Part shown: one piece after another, positions 25,301-39,100 of the stretch
Layout: each line of letters begins with the position of its first letter
How positions within the stretch are numbered: the stretch's first letter is position 1
Notes under the pieces: model-generated
The model's input: the letters and a program-made list of their open reading frames with translations, nothing else
What the model was told of the DNA's origin: nothing
Databases searched by the model: none
DNA from: Edolisoma coerulescens
Taxonomy: Eukaryota; Chordata; Aves; Passeriformes; Campephagidae
Direction: 5' to 3'
Assembly: GCA_013397115.1 (NCBI GenBank)
Contig: VWZW01005505.1
Location: 868,001 to 932,000, forward strand
Length of the DNA stretch: 64,000 nucleotides
Position numbers and translations under genes: made by a program

Positions 25301-28300
25301 TTTATGAAATCCTCGTCTAAATGAAAAAATGTTAGGTAAAGACAGTGTGATAGATTTAATAATATTGAGTGGTCAATAATAACCCATTCTATTTCTTGGA
25401 ATTAAACTCATAAGTTGTCCAAAAATCTAGCAACAGTAGCCTGTGTAAGTTTTCTTTCCTGCTGAAACCACACACATTTCTAGTACATTTGCTGCACAAC
25501 ATGAAAGGTTTGCAGTGTTTTTGAAGTAGAGTAGTAATTAATTTTTTTTTTTTTTTTTGTGCATTCTGTTTTTTATCCAACTGGAAACCTCAGATGGGGT
25601 TCCTGTGAGAATGAGTTATGTTCCTCTCTTATAGGTGCTTTTCACAAAAAAGAGCATGAAGGTACACTACAGCTGCCACTCCTAAACACAATTTAAAAAG
25701 CATTTTTATGGAAGGAATGAGGAGTTCTAAAGGGGGGGAAGCAGAAGAACAATGCTAGCTGTGCAAACGGCAGAGAAGGAACTGTGTTACAGTGAGGAGC
25801 CATAATGGACTGTAAGTAGAGTTCAGACGTGTAGCTTGAGAGGGTTTCACCCGACCCTGGAACCCAAGCTTGCATTAAACCCAAAAGTTCTTCCTATCCC
25901 TTTCTTATGATTGAAAACTCTCAGCTGCACACAACCAACCATCCATTAGAGAATGGAGAACTACTCAGCAACAAAACCTTGCATAAACCTCTCCCAAACT
26001 TCAGGGCCTACCGTTTTGCATTTACTTCCTGGAAATACACCTACAGTAAAACTAGAAACACTTGAAGTCATGCTACATCATTGCTGAGTTGATCATGCAA
26101 AACAGTATGTGATCTTGGACATGCATGATGTATAAATGGCAGAAAGGACAAACAGATAATCAGCAACAAAGAATTATATAAAAATGAATATTTCTATACT
26201 TCAGGGGAGCAAGATCAGTACAAAAAGAATGAGCCAGTCAGGAATCTTGAGCAAAACAAAATGTGTAAGGTCTGAGGTGCTTTCAGGAGTTACACATTGG
26301 TTCCTAGAATGATTTTAACTACTTTGAAACTGCATGAATTCTGGAAAACTGGTCCTGCATTATGGTAAGCTCATAGCTGGAACTGCTTTGGAAGAACAAG
26401 GCCAGATTTAGTAGACATAATAAAAGAAACCCTACTTATACTTCTGCAAGTATCAGAAACATTTAATCAAATTGTAGAGTTACAAATTCTAGATTACTCA
26501 AGAAAAAGAGTGGACTGTTCACTAGGATTTTAAAACAACTTCTAAACAAATTGATTTAGAACATTTTCTAGTTCTATGTTTTCATATTTTAGTTGTTAAA
26601 AATAATCATAATTCACATGCAGTAAAAGCCGAAGTTCTGGTTTTTTTTTTCCATAGACAATTTTCAATTAATTTTGATCAACTGTGAGATAGCATTTTTC
26701 TAGAAGCCTCCTAATAAATGCAATTAAATTAAGTATCTTTTACTGTGTTTGGCTAAATGTGATAACTGCTTTTGGAGGCGGTGATGAGGGTTTTGGCAGT
26801 TTTTTGTTTCTTTATTCTGAAAGTGAATGATGCATTTAAGGAACATAACCACAGACACAAACACTTAATCATAGAGATCCTTAATAAAAAAAAAAAGTAT
26901 TATAAATATCAGTACTAACACTGGAGAGCACCATACCTTTAGCCCCGCATTTAGACAAGTGGTTTACCATGGCTTCCCATATAGTCAACAGGTACAAGAT
27001 ACACTTCCTCCAAAGAAAGATGTATGGAGCTGCTCCCAAATTGTTCTTTGTGGTAAGCAGTCTCATTCTGTCCAGAACTGCAATCCCTCGAAGAAATTAG
27101 ACACTCTAAATACTCTGACTCTGTTGTTGTTTAGGATGTGTAGCTCTTGGGTAAGATTAAAAGGAGGAGGAAAACTGTTTCATAACCAAGAGCTATAGGT
27201 ATGCATCTCCCATAGAGAGTTTTTTACCCAGTGTTGGAGGAGTTTTAGGAGGCACACACCTAACAACTACTATGCTTCTTTCAAGCATCCCAAATCCAAG
27301 TTTTGAAAGGGGCATTTAAAGAAAAACAATAGAGCAGCTGAGGATATTTACAGAAAACTCCTTCCAAGTGTCCATGTTGAGTGAAAAAATGCCTTGAAGG
27401 AAAAGAGAACTAACAAGTAGACCATAGAACAATCAGATGGCACTGGTGCCATGATGTGAATAATGATGAAGGGGAGATTAGCTCCAAGCAGAAGCCAGCT
27501 GAGGAGCCAGAGATGTAAAGTCAGAAACAGCTGGCTGGAAGAACAAAGCATTGCAAAGGGCTACATGCAGGGCAAAAATCACGTTTTCCATACCCATCAG
27601 AAATGGAAATGGCAATGTTTGGGAGGATGGATTATCATGAGTGGTTTAGCCACATTGCTACAAAGGACACTATCCAGAAAAAGTCTTTGGGAATAGGATA
27701 CATTTTAGATGGAGGAACTCAGAGCAATCATAATTATTTGGCACAGGAACAGGCTAGATAGTAATACTGTAAGCACTAACTGAGGAGAAGTTATGAAAAC
27801 AACCTCTGCAAGTATGCCTGCCAATTTCTCAACATTAGTCACCTATAAATACTGAGAAATAATTATATATTGATTGAAATCTTTTACTGGTCATCTCAAA
27901 TTCAATTTCAATTTGACTCATAAGGTAACAAAATTAAACTATACTTTTTAAAAAGGCTTTTGAAGTTCTTGGACAATTCAATTTATAGCGGACAATTCAA
28001 AAGGATTTTGACAAATATCAAAACACTGACGGAAGTAGTTGAGAACTCTTGCATTAGAAGGAAGACTAAGTTCAGTGGCTGGAAGTTGAAGCTAAATAAA
28101 AAGGGGACTAAAAGTATAGTCTAAAATGAAACTTTCTAATCTTCCTAACCTTTCTCATTACCTGTCTTGAATTGCTTGGAAGTCACTTTAAATCTGTACT
28201 GGCTAACTTTCCAAATGACCTTCTCCCACAGAAGCCTTAAACTTACCGAAGCATCACTTATTGCAATTTATTGGTCTTTATTAAATGCTATTTATAGCAC

Positions 28301-28416
28301 AAGAGTGGTTCCTGCTTTCTGTGGTTATTTCAAACAATGGCTTTGTTGTTAGTTGTGGGGTTTTTGATTGTTTTTAAATGAACTCACTCTCTTAATGCTC
28401 ATTATTAAGCATGTAC
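22341..28416. other. Non-coding, AT-rich, homopolymer runs
   Basis: No gene is supported in 6 kb. An A17 run (24495-24511) and a T17 run (25542-25558) are the only clear simple repeats. The A17 run lies inside a 107-codon open frame (24412-24735, plus), where it encodes a lysine string; that frame has no recognisable domain. The region 26960-27700 has slightly higher GC and several short frames, but nothing I can identify. Confidence 0.55.
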
Positions 28417-28826
28417 TATGACCAGTTTTGGACTCTCCAGTATAAGGCAGACATAATGGAGGAAGTCCAATCAAAACCTACCAAGACAGTCAAGAGCAAA
28501 GAAGCTGAGAGAAAGAAAGTTGTTCAGTCTTAAAGGAAATCCAAGGGAAAAGCCTATTGATGTTTACAACTACGTAGTGAAGATTAAGTGAAGCGCCTCT
28601 CAGAAGTGCATAGCAGAAGTGTGAGAGGCAATGGACACATGTTAGAACATGAGAAATTTTAACTTAATAAAGGAGAGAGCTTAGTCACAGGGAGGGCAGT
28701 TACACACGGAAGAGGAGCTAAAAGATAACTGTGCAACATCCATCCTTGGAGACATTCAAAAAACCAATTGTGCAAAGCCTTGAACAACTTGACCCAACTG
28801 GCCCTACCATAAGTATGAGGTTACAC
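28417..28826 (+). mobile_element. CR1 LINE, 5' portion of an interrupted copy
   Basis: Starts with 'ccagttttggactctcc' at the end of ORF2, a degenerate form of the CR1 segment 'cagttctgggctcc'. It continues through 'gtgagaggcaatgg' and 'gagacattcaaaaaacc' to 'gaccc...ctggccctacc' and 'gaggttacac', where the match stops abruptly. The missing terminal segment resumes at about 29337, so this and the 29337-29385 piece are one CR1 split by an insertion. Confidence 0.82.
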
Positions 28827-29336
28827 TACACGGCGCCCGTGTGAGTCGACACAGGCAGGCAGCCAGAACAACCACAAACCACAGCTGAAATGCCAAGAGT
28901 AAATTTATTTCATTACCTCACTAACCACAGGATCTCGAAGCAACACCCAGGCGGAGACACACAAGCAGGAACAGAGGCACTGTCAGGCTCAGTCCATCCC
29001 AGCGCACGGCGGGGCTGCTGTCTGCAGCCCTTTATGGAGGGCCCCCACACGTGGTTTATCACCATGCCATGATCTCCCTGGGCTTTTTATGAACTCCAAG
29101 CTTTGATCTCTCTCCCAAGACAGGGAGCTCAAGCATGTCCATGCGAGTGCCTCCAAGTCTCTGTAAGCACCTATGATATCTCTAGACGGAGACTCTACTG
29201 CTCAAAACACAGAGGATAAACAACAGTAGGCATAATATATGGGGTTTCCTTCATTGTTGCTCTCCAGGCCTGAGCATCCCCAGCTGAAAGTCACTTTAGA
29301 CAATATACAATCCTCCTGCTTTTAACCCTTTCTTCA
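28827..29336 (-). mobile_element. Solo LTR inserted into a CR1
   Basis: About 510 bp of distinctly GC-richer sequence inside a CR1 copy. Read on the minus strand it has LTR-like order: a TATA-like CATAAAA near 29082-29088, a second CATAAAG near 29032, a poly(A) signal AATAAA (TTTATT on plus, 28904-28909), and an end region with 'gtgtcgactcacacggg' followed by 'cgccg', which I recall from avian ERV LTR ends. No internal retroviral sequence is present. The edges are set by where CR1 homology stops and restarts and are good to about 10 bp. I could not define a clean target duplication. The ERV class is unknown; ERVK-like is a guess. Confidence 0.65.
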
Positions 29337-29385
29337 AAACAACCACCAGAGGTCCCTTCCAACCTATATAATTTTATGATTATAA
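29337..29385 (+). mobile_element. CR1 LINE, 3' terminal piece of the interrupted copy
   Basis: Resumes the CR1 with 'ccaccagaggtcccttcc' and 'aacctatataattttatgat', the 3' terminus including a degraded octamer. It completes the copy begun at 28417. Confidence 0.85.
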
Positions 29386-32300
29386 CGTTCTAATTGGGCT
29401 CATTGAAAATGCTGCCATGCAAGTATCTGGGCTTATTGAAAATATTGCTATCCAATGGAAGAGTTCAAGTTGCAAGCCTTATATAAAAAGATTTTAAAGA
29501 AAGCAGTAATTAGAACTTTAAAATATGTTAAAATTATAGATATGAATCCTCTCAGTGAAAGTTTTGCTATTGTTTATGTTCTATTTTTTTAAAGGCTGAG
29601 ATGCCTTCTCCAAATTTTCTCAAAACCTTAAAAACAATTAAGCACAAAGCTGATAAGGTTGGTAGAGCATGAAAAAGAAATACACATTTTCTGTCTTTCT
29701 AGGAAAAGGTTCATATATCCAAGTAAACTGAAGAATAATTTTCAATGAAATCATTGGTAACCCAAAGCCTTCTCAATATATGTTAAGTAGTAAAGTATTT
29801 GAGTTATTTTTAATTTAATTAACTCTTCTCTTTAATTTATGTAGCAGTAAAGATAAGGAAACTTGTATTTACCAGATGAAATAGTCTGACTTTAGAAGCT
29901 GATTCAAATTGAGTTTAAAGCTTTTTTTATCTTCGCTTACTATTCATACATCAAGGCAAGAGTTCAGCAAGCAATCAACATATAAAATATAAAGGGAAAG
30001 TACTACAAGTAAATCATTTAAAGACTACTTAAGACAGCAAAAGCACCTTAGGAAGAAACTGGGAGTACCTCTGAAAATCTCAAAAATTACTTCTTAAAAG
30101 CTAGAAAATTACCATATGATAAGGTCAAGAGTGCTAAAGTAGATAACACGTGTTTCATGAGAAGTGTGGTTGATGTGCAGCTGGGTTTTTAACAATTCTT
30201 AAAAGTATAAGATATGGGGTAAGAATTGGTATATTTAGGTCCCTTCAAAATATGACATAGTAATTGATATAATAGTTGAGAGCTGATAAATAGTCCTTCA
30301 AGTATTTACTAGAATGAATCCCTGAGTTAAAAAAAAAGCTTGCATATAACAACTTTTTTTTTCTGAATAACTATAAATTAGCAAGCTTCTTTTAAAGTCT
30401 GCATTATTTTTTTTCATTATAGACGTCTAATACTTTTTCATCTTTACTTAATAATGCACTCATCTTCACATATCTTCAAAAAAATGTTTTGATTTCTACG
30501 TAGACATTTCTCTGACTGTCCACAGCACCCCCAACAGTCCAGAAAAACAAAACTGAAAAATATTTGGAAAAAAACTTATTTCTGTATTATTTGTGTCTCC
30601 AATGGTTTGCAACATGCCGTATTCACAAATAACACAGACGATTTCTTAGCAAAACAAGTGACATGAAGTGTCAGGCTGTGACCATCTTTAGGTATCCAAC
30701 AGCATTTTGGCCAGCTGCTGACTTGATAAAAGTCTGGAAAAATTCCACAGGAAATCTACATCAAAAGAAATGAAAAGATGGGGGGAAAAATTAATTATTA
30801 CTAAAAATTATGAATTTTAAATTATATTTCATCCCAGGGAAGCAGAACACATAATTCTCTTCACTGGGAGAAAATGAACTGCGTGTAAGATTGGTTCCTT
30901 CATCAGGTTGTCCAAACTCTTGTCTTCATTTTTGGAGAACTTCTTTCCTTCTGGAAGGAGTTGGCTATTTGATGTCTGTTGGCTGACACGCTCCAAGAAT
31001 GAGTATCTGAAACAGCATGAGTGAGGCTGAAATGGTGAAGTACCTAAGATTATTTGCTGGGCCAATACAGGCTCATTCAAATTACAGAACACGAAAATCA
31101 CCTCTTAATTCTAGTAAAGCCCACCTGTTGTCTTCTGTCCTTTGAGACTTTCACCATTTAAAAATAGGAGATAAAAGTACCACGTGCACCGTCAGGCTTG
31201 AACTGATTAATGAGCAAGCCACAGTCTCCACAAGAAACATACCTGCTCATTTGTAAGCAATTTACTTCAAGCAAATAAAGAACACAAACAACTATAGCAA
31301 AATATAATGAATTTCAGTATAAAGACAGAAAATTACTTTTTCGGGTATTAATTTATGGCAATCATAAATTACCTATGTTTTATATTACCTAGGACAATAA
31401 ACCTCATAGGTCCATTTATAATTTTATCTGAAAACCCTCCAAACAACCAAACTGTAATGATATATACATTCATATTCCTGCCATTAAACCTTCAATACCA
31501 CCAAATTCTCACCTCTGTGTTCACATTCCCCAAGATCACACTCTTGCCACTGAACAGAATACTCCCATGTAACACAAGTGATCTTAAAAAAATGTAGAGT
31601 GGCAAAAAGAGAAAAAAATTTATGTATTTTTCTCTTATTTTATTAATTTCCATTAACCTCATACAAAGTTTGAAGAGAGTGGAACCACAGCTAGGAGTTT
31701 CCACGCAAAGTTTACAATGGAACAGCAGTAAAATGGTATATTTGAAAGGAAAATATTAGTCAATTGTATAATTAAGTATTGTACCAACAGCACACGCTGT
31801 CTTGCCAACAGCATCCCAAACTCCACTGCATCTACTTAGTTATTTCTTGAGATACCTCTGGCCAAAAAAAGAGAGAAAATAAAGACAAGACTTAGAAGAA
31901 CTTAAGTACTTAATCCTTTCCTAAACGGAACGGACACTTTCCAGCATATATCATTCCAAAGCAGCACATAAGGCAGGAGTGTTACTTACTGGCAAAACGA
32001 CTTTAAAAGCGTTGTTCATTTTTTACATGCTGCCCACACCCAGAGGAAGACTAGTGACAGAGCACTAAGAAAATTAATCCCTAGACAGCACCGCTACTCT
32101 GTTATTTTTACTGAGTAAATCCTTCCTTAGTCTAGGAAGGAACTCTGTAGGTGATTTTCTTGTACAATTTCTTAATGGATTTGTGGCAAGCATCACAGGA
32201 ATGAGTTCACTGTCCCTATTACTTTAACTGTTCTGCTCACAAACACGTATACCACTCTCATCTTTCACCCAGGTTGCCGGCATATGGTTTATTGTCGTAT

Positions 32301-35300
32301 TTGTCACATACCCAGTGCAGCTGTGACAACCATTTGCATTTTACAAAAATACGTTAGTTGTGGGCTACAAAAGACAAAAGAACAATTTGCTAATAAAATG
32401 GAAATAAAACTAATTTTGTAACCTAACCTAAAGATGCTCCAAAGAACGAAGCCCCATACACCGCGGAAAGCAAAACAGATTCTTTCCAAGCCTTTTTTTT
32501 CATTTCACTTCGTTTGTGTCTTTCTCCCAGCTCCTACAACTGCCTTTCATCGCCACCTGCTGACAGACACGAAAATAGCAATAGAGTAAGCCAATGTCAG
32601 AAATTTATGCCTGCAATTTCTGCGTGCTGTATGTTTTTCTGTTGTTGAACCACGGAGGAATGTTTATATTTTTTTTTCCCCTGGCCAATGTTTAATTTAG
32701 AAGAAAAGAATATGAAACTGGCTGGTATTACTTCTAGCATGGCAGGTCTCTATTTATGAAAGACTGTCTCATTGGAATCACTTGGTTTCTGGACACAGCG
32801 CAATGCAGGAGTCTCGAGCAGCAGACACTAACTCCGAAGTTGAAAATTAAAGTAACAAAGATAAGTGCAGATGAAAGATGCACGATAACTATTTCAATTA
32901 GGGTTAAGATTGAGAATAAAACAAAGCCTTTTTCATAACTACAGCTATTGAGATGTTTAAGCACTTGGTAATTCTAAAGAGCACCATAAAAAATAAGTAC
33001 TTATTTTGCTGAATGACAACAGACACACCAAAATACCTAACAGTGAATTGAAGGGGAGCACTACCCATTGTGTTAGAGCATATCATGTACAACAGGGATT
33101 GTTTCTTAACAATTGTACATCAAGTTATATCCTCTCAGGGGCTACCTTTTATTAACATTCGTCAGAAACGGGAAAGGAGAAAAACATGTAAGATGAATAA
33201 AACCCAAAGCCCATTGTCATAGGGCATCTTCATATGATGAAGCTGGGAATTACTGTAATACTTTGAATGCTGTATTTATTCTCAAACCTCAGTCAGATAA
33301 TCTTCCAATCATTAATCTAAATTTGTCATCGTGCCTCTTGCAATTTTATATTTGAAAACAAGGTTGAAATTCAAAATACATAACTCAGACCTTTTATATT
33401 TTTATTTTAAGCATTATATACATTAGTATTGCTTACCTAAATGCACCACTTTATAAACATTTTATATTGAGGGTGTGGGTGTATGTTTTCACGTAGATTT
33501 TGATGAGGCTTTTGTTTGCTTTTTCAGTAGTGCAGAATTTGTCAGGCTTTCCTGTGCATATTTCTTCTCATCCTCCATAAACTTTGCTACTCAGGGTAGT
33601 TTAAAATGAAATGGAGCTTTTAGAAAACTCAATCTGCGTGACATATACAAATCCCATACTTTTTAAACTACAAAAACCCCCACTAAATATAATTTATGTC
33701 TACAATTAGTATCTAATATTTGCCTAATACTCTAACACCTTGGAGTTCATCAAGTCAGAAGCTGCTATATAATAATTAAAACATTAAGGGGAAGCATTTT
33801 TTCTACCAATTACCAGCAGTAATAGTACATGACTTAACATCTGCAACCAATTTCCATCTTTTGCCTAGCTTTATATTAGAATGAATCATCATATTGTATT
33901 TCAATGGATAAAATATTTATACATTGCAGAACTTGAAAACAGAATTTTTCAGGCGCTACTGCTCAAAAATTATAGCCATACATTTGCTTTGTAATTTTCT
34001 AAAAATACACAAATAGATTTTCACCGAATTGATATTTCAACACCAATTCACGCATTTCTAAAAGATACAGGGTCCTCTCCTCTCCCCCTTGTAAGGTAAT
34101 TTTCAAGTTGAATCATGTCTTATTGAAAAGAATATCATAACATCATTTCTTACGGTTCTGTGTCCAAAGAAATATGTGACACACAAGATCACTCTTTGAA
34201 TAAATATTTACAATGCTTTGAAGAAGAATTCCCAAAAGGAAAAGCAATTGCAAAGTCAGCTACAGTAATAAATGAGAGGGATGCTTCACATACTGTACCT
34301 ACAGTGTGTTTGTGCTCTGGTGATGAAACTGAAACAGCTGAAGATCAACACAGAAAATAAATCTAAGTGGTTGCAGACCATATATGTAGGCATTTACTGT
34401 ATAAAGAAAAGGGGTTTGATCTTAAGTGCTCATTACTATGCCTCAATGGACAGGAAGGTCTAGACATCACTCTTCTAATTTAAGAATTAATTTCAAGGAA
34501 TGGAGGATTAGCTAGCAACTCTAAGTATTCATCCTAAGTCAATTAAGAAAAGCTTGATTATTTTTTAATCTGAAACTCTCCAAAAAGAAATTGTAAATTC
34601 AAATATATAAACCAGTTTTCTTAGAGTAACAGTACACACTTTTTTGACCCCCCAAAGTGATCAGGGATAAGTTATATTTAGCTGGCTAATTTTCTGATTA
34701 ATCTCTTATTTTCTGAGGGTTAGACAATAACTTTGTTTGCCAGATCAACTACTTGAACAGATTTGCAGACTTGAAATTAATTGCATTTTTTTACTAGGTT
34801 TTATTTACCATTTGTCAACTTGTCACACACTGTATTGAGTTTACAAGCTGCCATTTTAATTTAGATTCCTTTTATGCATAGAAAATTGACTTAGAGTATA
34901 CATTGACTTACACTTGTATTAATCTTGCCATGTCATAACCATACAACAGCAAAAACATGATCACAGCAAGCAACACAGAACCATATATTTTCTGTTGTTT
35001 TTAAAGCCCTTTAAATAATTTTTGGTCTTGCTTTAAGGGAAAATAAAGAGAATCTGAAAGGAGCAGTGAAAGAAAGAGGCATTTTTAAACACAGAACTAC
35101 ACAGGCAACACTATAAAAACATGGTCTCTTCCTCATCAAGTTCCTGAGATTAAACTTCAGCTAATTAGACATTAAGTCTCAGTACATTTTATGGTAAACG
35201 CTATTTGATATAGAATACTAATCAAATTAAAAATTAACACCTTCACCCATCAGACACAGGACAGAACACTCAGACTAAAAAAAAAGAAGTCAAGGACATA

Positions 35301-35492
35301 GGAAGGACAGATAATACAAATGCCTCAACGAGTCAGCGAGAGTCACAAACGCACCCCCAACCCCTCATTCTGCTCAAAGCTGGACAGTCAGAGGGATGAT
35401 TTTGGGACACATTGGGCCTACTGCCAGAGCAACGCATTTTCCCACAGCTCTATTGTGTTAAGCTTTTCTGCTCCTAGAGTAAGACATCGTCA
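29386..35492. other. Non-coding, AT-rich
   Basis: No gene is supported in about 6 kb. A CTCF-like motif at 32550-32563 is listed separately. An open frame at 34127-34360 (stop at both ends, 77 sense codons) has unusually protein-like composition but no recognised relative or clear splice site. Composition rises just before the LTR at 35493, from about 35310. Confidence 0.55.
32550..32563 (-). promoter_or_regulatory. Candidate CTCF-binding motif
   Basis: On the minus strand the sequence reads TCAGCAGGTGGCGA, matching 12 of 14 positions of the common vertebrate consensus CCASYAGRKGGCRS, with the core AGCAGGTGGC intact. It is in unique sequence, not in a recognised repeat. Motifs of this quality occur by chance, so occupancy is unproven. 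Confidence 0.3.
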
Positions 35493-36142
35493 TGGTTACA
35501 GAGAAAGGGGGTGGAGCGCTGTCTGTTCCATACCATCCCCACCACGGCAGGGGACATGGTCTCAGCAGGGATGACCCACGGCTGGAAATAAAGTTTGCCA
35601 TCTTGCCTGCCCGGCTCATGCCAGAGGGTGTGTGGGAACAGGAGTCAGGGCCATGCTGCCACTCAGCACCGACAAGGAGCCCCACTGTGCCACCACGGCC
35701 CCCAAGAGAGAGCCTTGGCACTGGGACCACGACAGTCGGCATTTTGGCAGCACACATCCTTGTTGGGATGAGTTAGCTTCCATGTTTTTGTAATGTCCCT
35801 GCTTTCCACTGTTTGTTTTTTTTTTTCCCCAAGCTGGGAAGGGTGGGAAAAAGCTTAAGTTGTGGAAGTTCTCCTGTCTCCAGTTTGTGTCTTTGTTGGC
35901 AACCACATCAAGTGCTGCCTGGGGGGACCTTCAGTAGTGAATACTTTGTTTGCAGGTAGAAAAATTTCTCTCTCTGTTGTACACTCCTTGTTATTAATTC
36001 AGTGTGGTTATTGCTATTTTCAGTAAATCGTTATTCCAACTTCTAATCTCTCCTAGTGTTTCTTCCATTATCAGAAGGGGGTGCTGGAAAGGAAGCAGCT
36101 TGAGTGGGTTCGATTTTTCCAGATGGGTTTAAAACCACCACA
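35493..36142 (+). mobile_element. Solo LTR of a third avian ERV family
   Basis: A GC-rich 650-bp block in AT-rich surroundings. The 3' third has the order seen in avian ERVL-type LTRs: 'tattttcagtaaatcgtt' and 'attccaacttc' (compare the poly(A) region of the other LTRs), then a C/T-rich stretch, a G-rich 'cagaagggggtgctgg', 'agcagcttgagtggg' and a terminus 'gtttaaaaccaccaca'. The 5' edge is proposed at TGG (35493) because GTCA precedes it (35489-35492) and GTCA follows the CA end (36143-36146). That short duplication could be chance, so the 5' boundary is tentative. It is clearly different from the 1.2- and 51.7-kb LTRs in its 5' two thirds. No internal region is present. Short overlapping frames here are non-coding by-products. 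Confidence 0.6.
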
Positions 36143-36146
36143 GTCA

Positions 36147-39100
36147 TATAGACTCAATGGCTTGGAGAGACCGGATACAATGATTTTCAGCAGGTTTGCA
36201 TATTGTAGTGTAGTGACAGTCCACTTCTCAACACTAGATAATAACATTAGGCAGGTAACTACATTTCTTACAACACCTGAAGGTTTCCACTACTCTACAG
36301 AGCCTGTACGGCAGCGTGACTGAAAGATTCAGCATTAATTTTTACTTAGGCAGCACTGTACAACCTGATATTAACGTCACATTTCCCAAGCTTTTCTCTG
36401 TATTCTCGTCCCACAACAGATCTGAAAGTATATTCCTGTTTGTAATTAGTGTAGACATAGGGCTGTGCTGACACAGCTCTTCAGTTTTGGTGCAGGGACA
36501 CAGTTGATATCTTAAACACTTTGCATGCTGCTTCTACCACTTAACCAAACATGCAGTCTGTAAAATACCGATTTAATGTTAACTTGCTTCATATTAATTC
36601 TGCTCTAACAGGACATTCTACACCATGCTATTCTACAAATCAGAAGATTATTGTTTGGTTGCTGCTGGAGCTCAGACTGGAGGGGCGTTGTAAGAAGAGA
36701 AAGATTTTTCCGTCAGACGTTCTCACCACGCAGAAGATCTAAGATAAAGAGAGAATTCTTCCCAGGATAAAATAAAAATCTAATTCCAAAGTTATGAAAG
36801 GAGGAAGATCTGTTTTCTTTCCATATATTATCCCTAGGAAATAAAAGATGATGCAAGTTTAAATAAATTCAACCAAAGGACTTCCTAGGGCAACTGAGAC
36901 ACAAATGTAAATTATGGTTACTAATTTGATGCCAAACGTCATTGGTAAAGCCTTTTTGCAAGGACACCAACACAGTAGTTTTGGTCCAGAGACCTAAAAG
37001 CTCTGCAGGCCATATGGCACTTTTCAGGCTTCCCTGGGCTGTAACACACACCATCCATTGTGAACAATATTGTGGCATTAAAACCCCCCCAAGTGCAGCA
37101 ATTGTCTTTGGGAGTATTAAAGCAACTGGCAATGTAAGAAAGTACCTAGGTACTGGTCATGGAAAATAATGAAGTCATACCAAGTTTTCTGCAGTTAAAA
37201 GGCTGAATTTTTGTTCTAGATTCCACAGCATTTTGGAAGATGACTTATAATTCTCAATGAATATGCTGCCACCACGTCTGTAGACTCTTTCATTTCAGAA
37301 ACTAGCACATAACTCACATGGATCCTTTAAAATCCCCATAATACCTCTCCATTTGGTCCGCATCTCTGCTCCTCTCTGTGTAATATAACTTTTTGCCACC
37401 ACAGAAGCACATTTTGCCAATAATACAGCAATCCAAAAAGTAATATACAACACAGCAATCAAAGTGAGTGCAAATAATTAGAACCACCTTCTATCACATG
37501 GAAAAATAATCTACTTGGTACCACTGAGTATTTGGAGTTCATTCTCATTCAAATATGTTTTTCTGAGAGACTAATCTCTTAATCAGGCAAATCACCACTG
37601 CTGTGAAATATAGCTAGTGGAAAAGAAGCTAATAAATATTTTATGTATTTTTACTGATGCCCTATTTGAGCGACTTAAAATAGCATGCAAAACACACAAT
37701 CATTAAAGACCTGTTACGATATAACATAGATTTAGCTCTGTCCTTAAACAATATTTCAAAAGTGTAGTAAAAGCAAAACCAAATCAAACAGCTTCTTAGA
37801 AGTTTAGAAAGGAAAGACAGAGACTTGCTTGGCTGGATACAAGGGAAAAAAACCAGGCCATACAAAAGCACTCCTGTGCTGGAGGAACACACTCTAATAT
37901 ACGTCAAGCATTTACTTATTTAGATTACCAGGGAAAAGCTAGTACTTTGGGCTATCCATTCTCTATGTAGTCTTTTCACTACATAAGAAAACAAAACATG
38001 GGCTTCAATGTATTATCCAACTCACTACTTATATTGCATATTTATTAAAATCCCTCTGCACGATTTCTGCCTTCACCTACAGATAACTATAAAAGCAAAC
38101 CCAAAGTTACATCCCCATGAGACAACTAATTTAATGTGGAATAAAACCATGTTGTTTTGATGTAACTCAATGTTTCACTTGCTGAATTCAGCTCTTCCTT
38201 TTCTTTTCTCCCACCATAACTACATTTCTCATGAGCTTTGTGTGTTACGCGGAGTTTCCCACTGGCTACGGAGGACTAACAAAAGCAACTTCCTGCATAA
38301 GGTTATTCTCAATGTCTTGAGCCAAATAAAAATCAGGACTGATTGCGATCAATGCAGCTTAAGTACCAGTTTAAGTAAATCAAGTTTATTTTCTGTTCCC
38401 TTGTTATAACAAAACAGTTGAATTTCTGTAAAATTTCTTTTAGAAAATAGTTTTTAGAAGTACCGATTTATTCCTAACCTTTACCAGAAATGATGGCAAA
38501 GAAAGAATATTAGAGGAGTGAAGAGGGGCATGAAAGGAGGGAGAAAAAGAAAACATATTTAAGAAAACATATTACTAAATACAGCTGAACTTCAGAATTT
38601 TATTATACAATTGTTATTTCTGTTAAAACCACTGCTTAAATTAGATCCATATTTTTCAAGTGAGTGGTCAGTGTCAGGCTAATATTTTAGGATGATGGTC
38701 ATTAGATGTTTAAAATTAGTCCCTCATAACTAGCAATATTTTATCCTTCTACCTTTTACAAATAAACCTGGACAGCACATTAAATTTTATCTGTGAATAT
38801 TGCTATGATATCCATAAAACTTTAAAATCCTTCTTCGTTAAATGAAGCCTCTAAGGTCTTAGAAATATTCAGAATCTATAGTTCCAAGTAAAAGTCAAGA
38901 AATTGGATAAAAATCAAGAAAACTACTCTGCTTTCACTATATGTTTGCCTGGAGGAATGAACAGGGTGGAAAACTTGAGATGACTTTTTTTCATTTAATA
39001 TCATTGATTCGCAGTAAATAATATATACTTCGGTATTTTGTCCTCTCATTTGCCTTCTGGATTCCACAAGGTACAATGGGTCAATATAGATTTCTGTCAA

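Noticed and set aside
35320..35906. Cluster of overlapping open frames on both strands (84-99 codons)
   Set aside because: They coincide with a GC-rich LTR, where stop codons are rarer; frames overlap on both strands and none resembles a retroviral or host protein.
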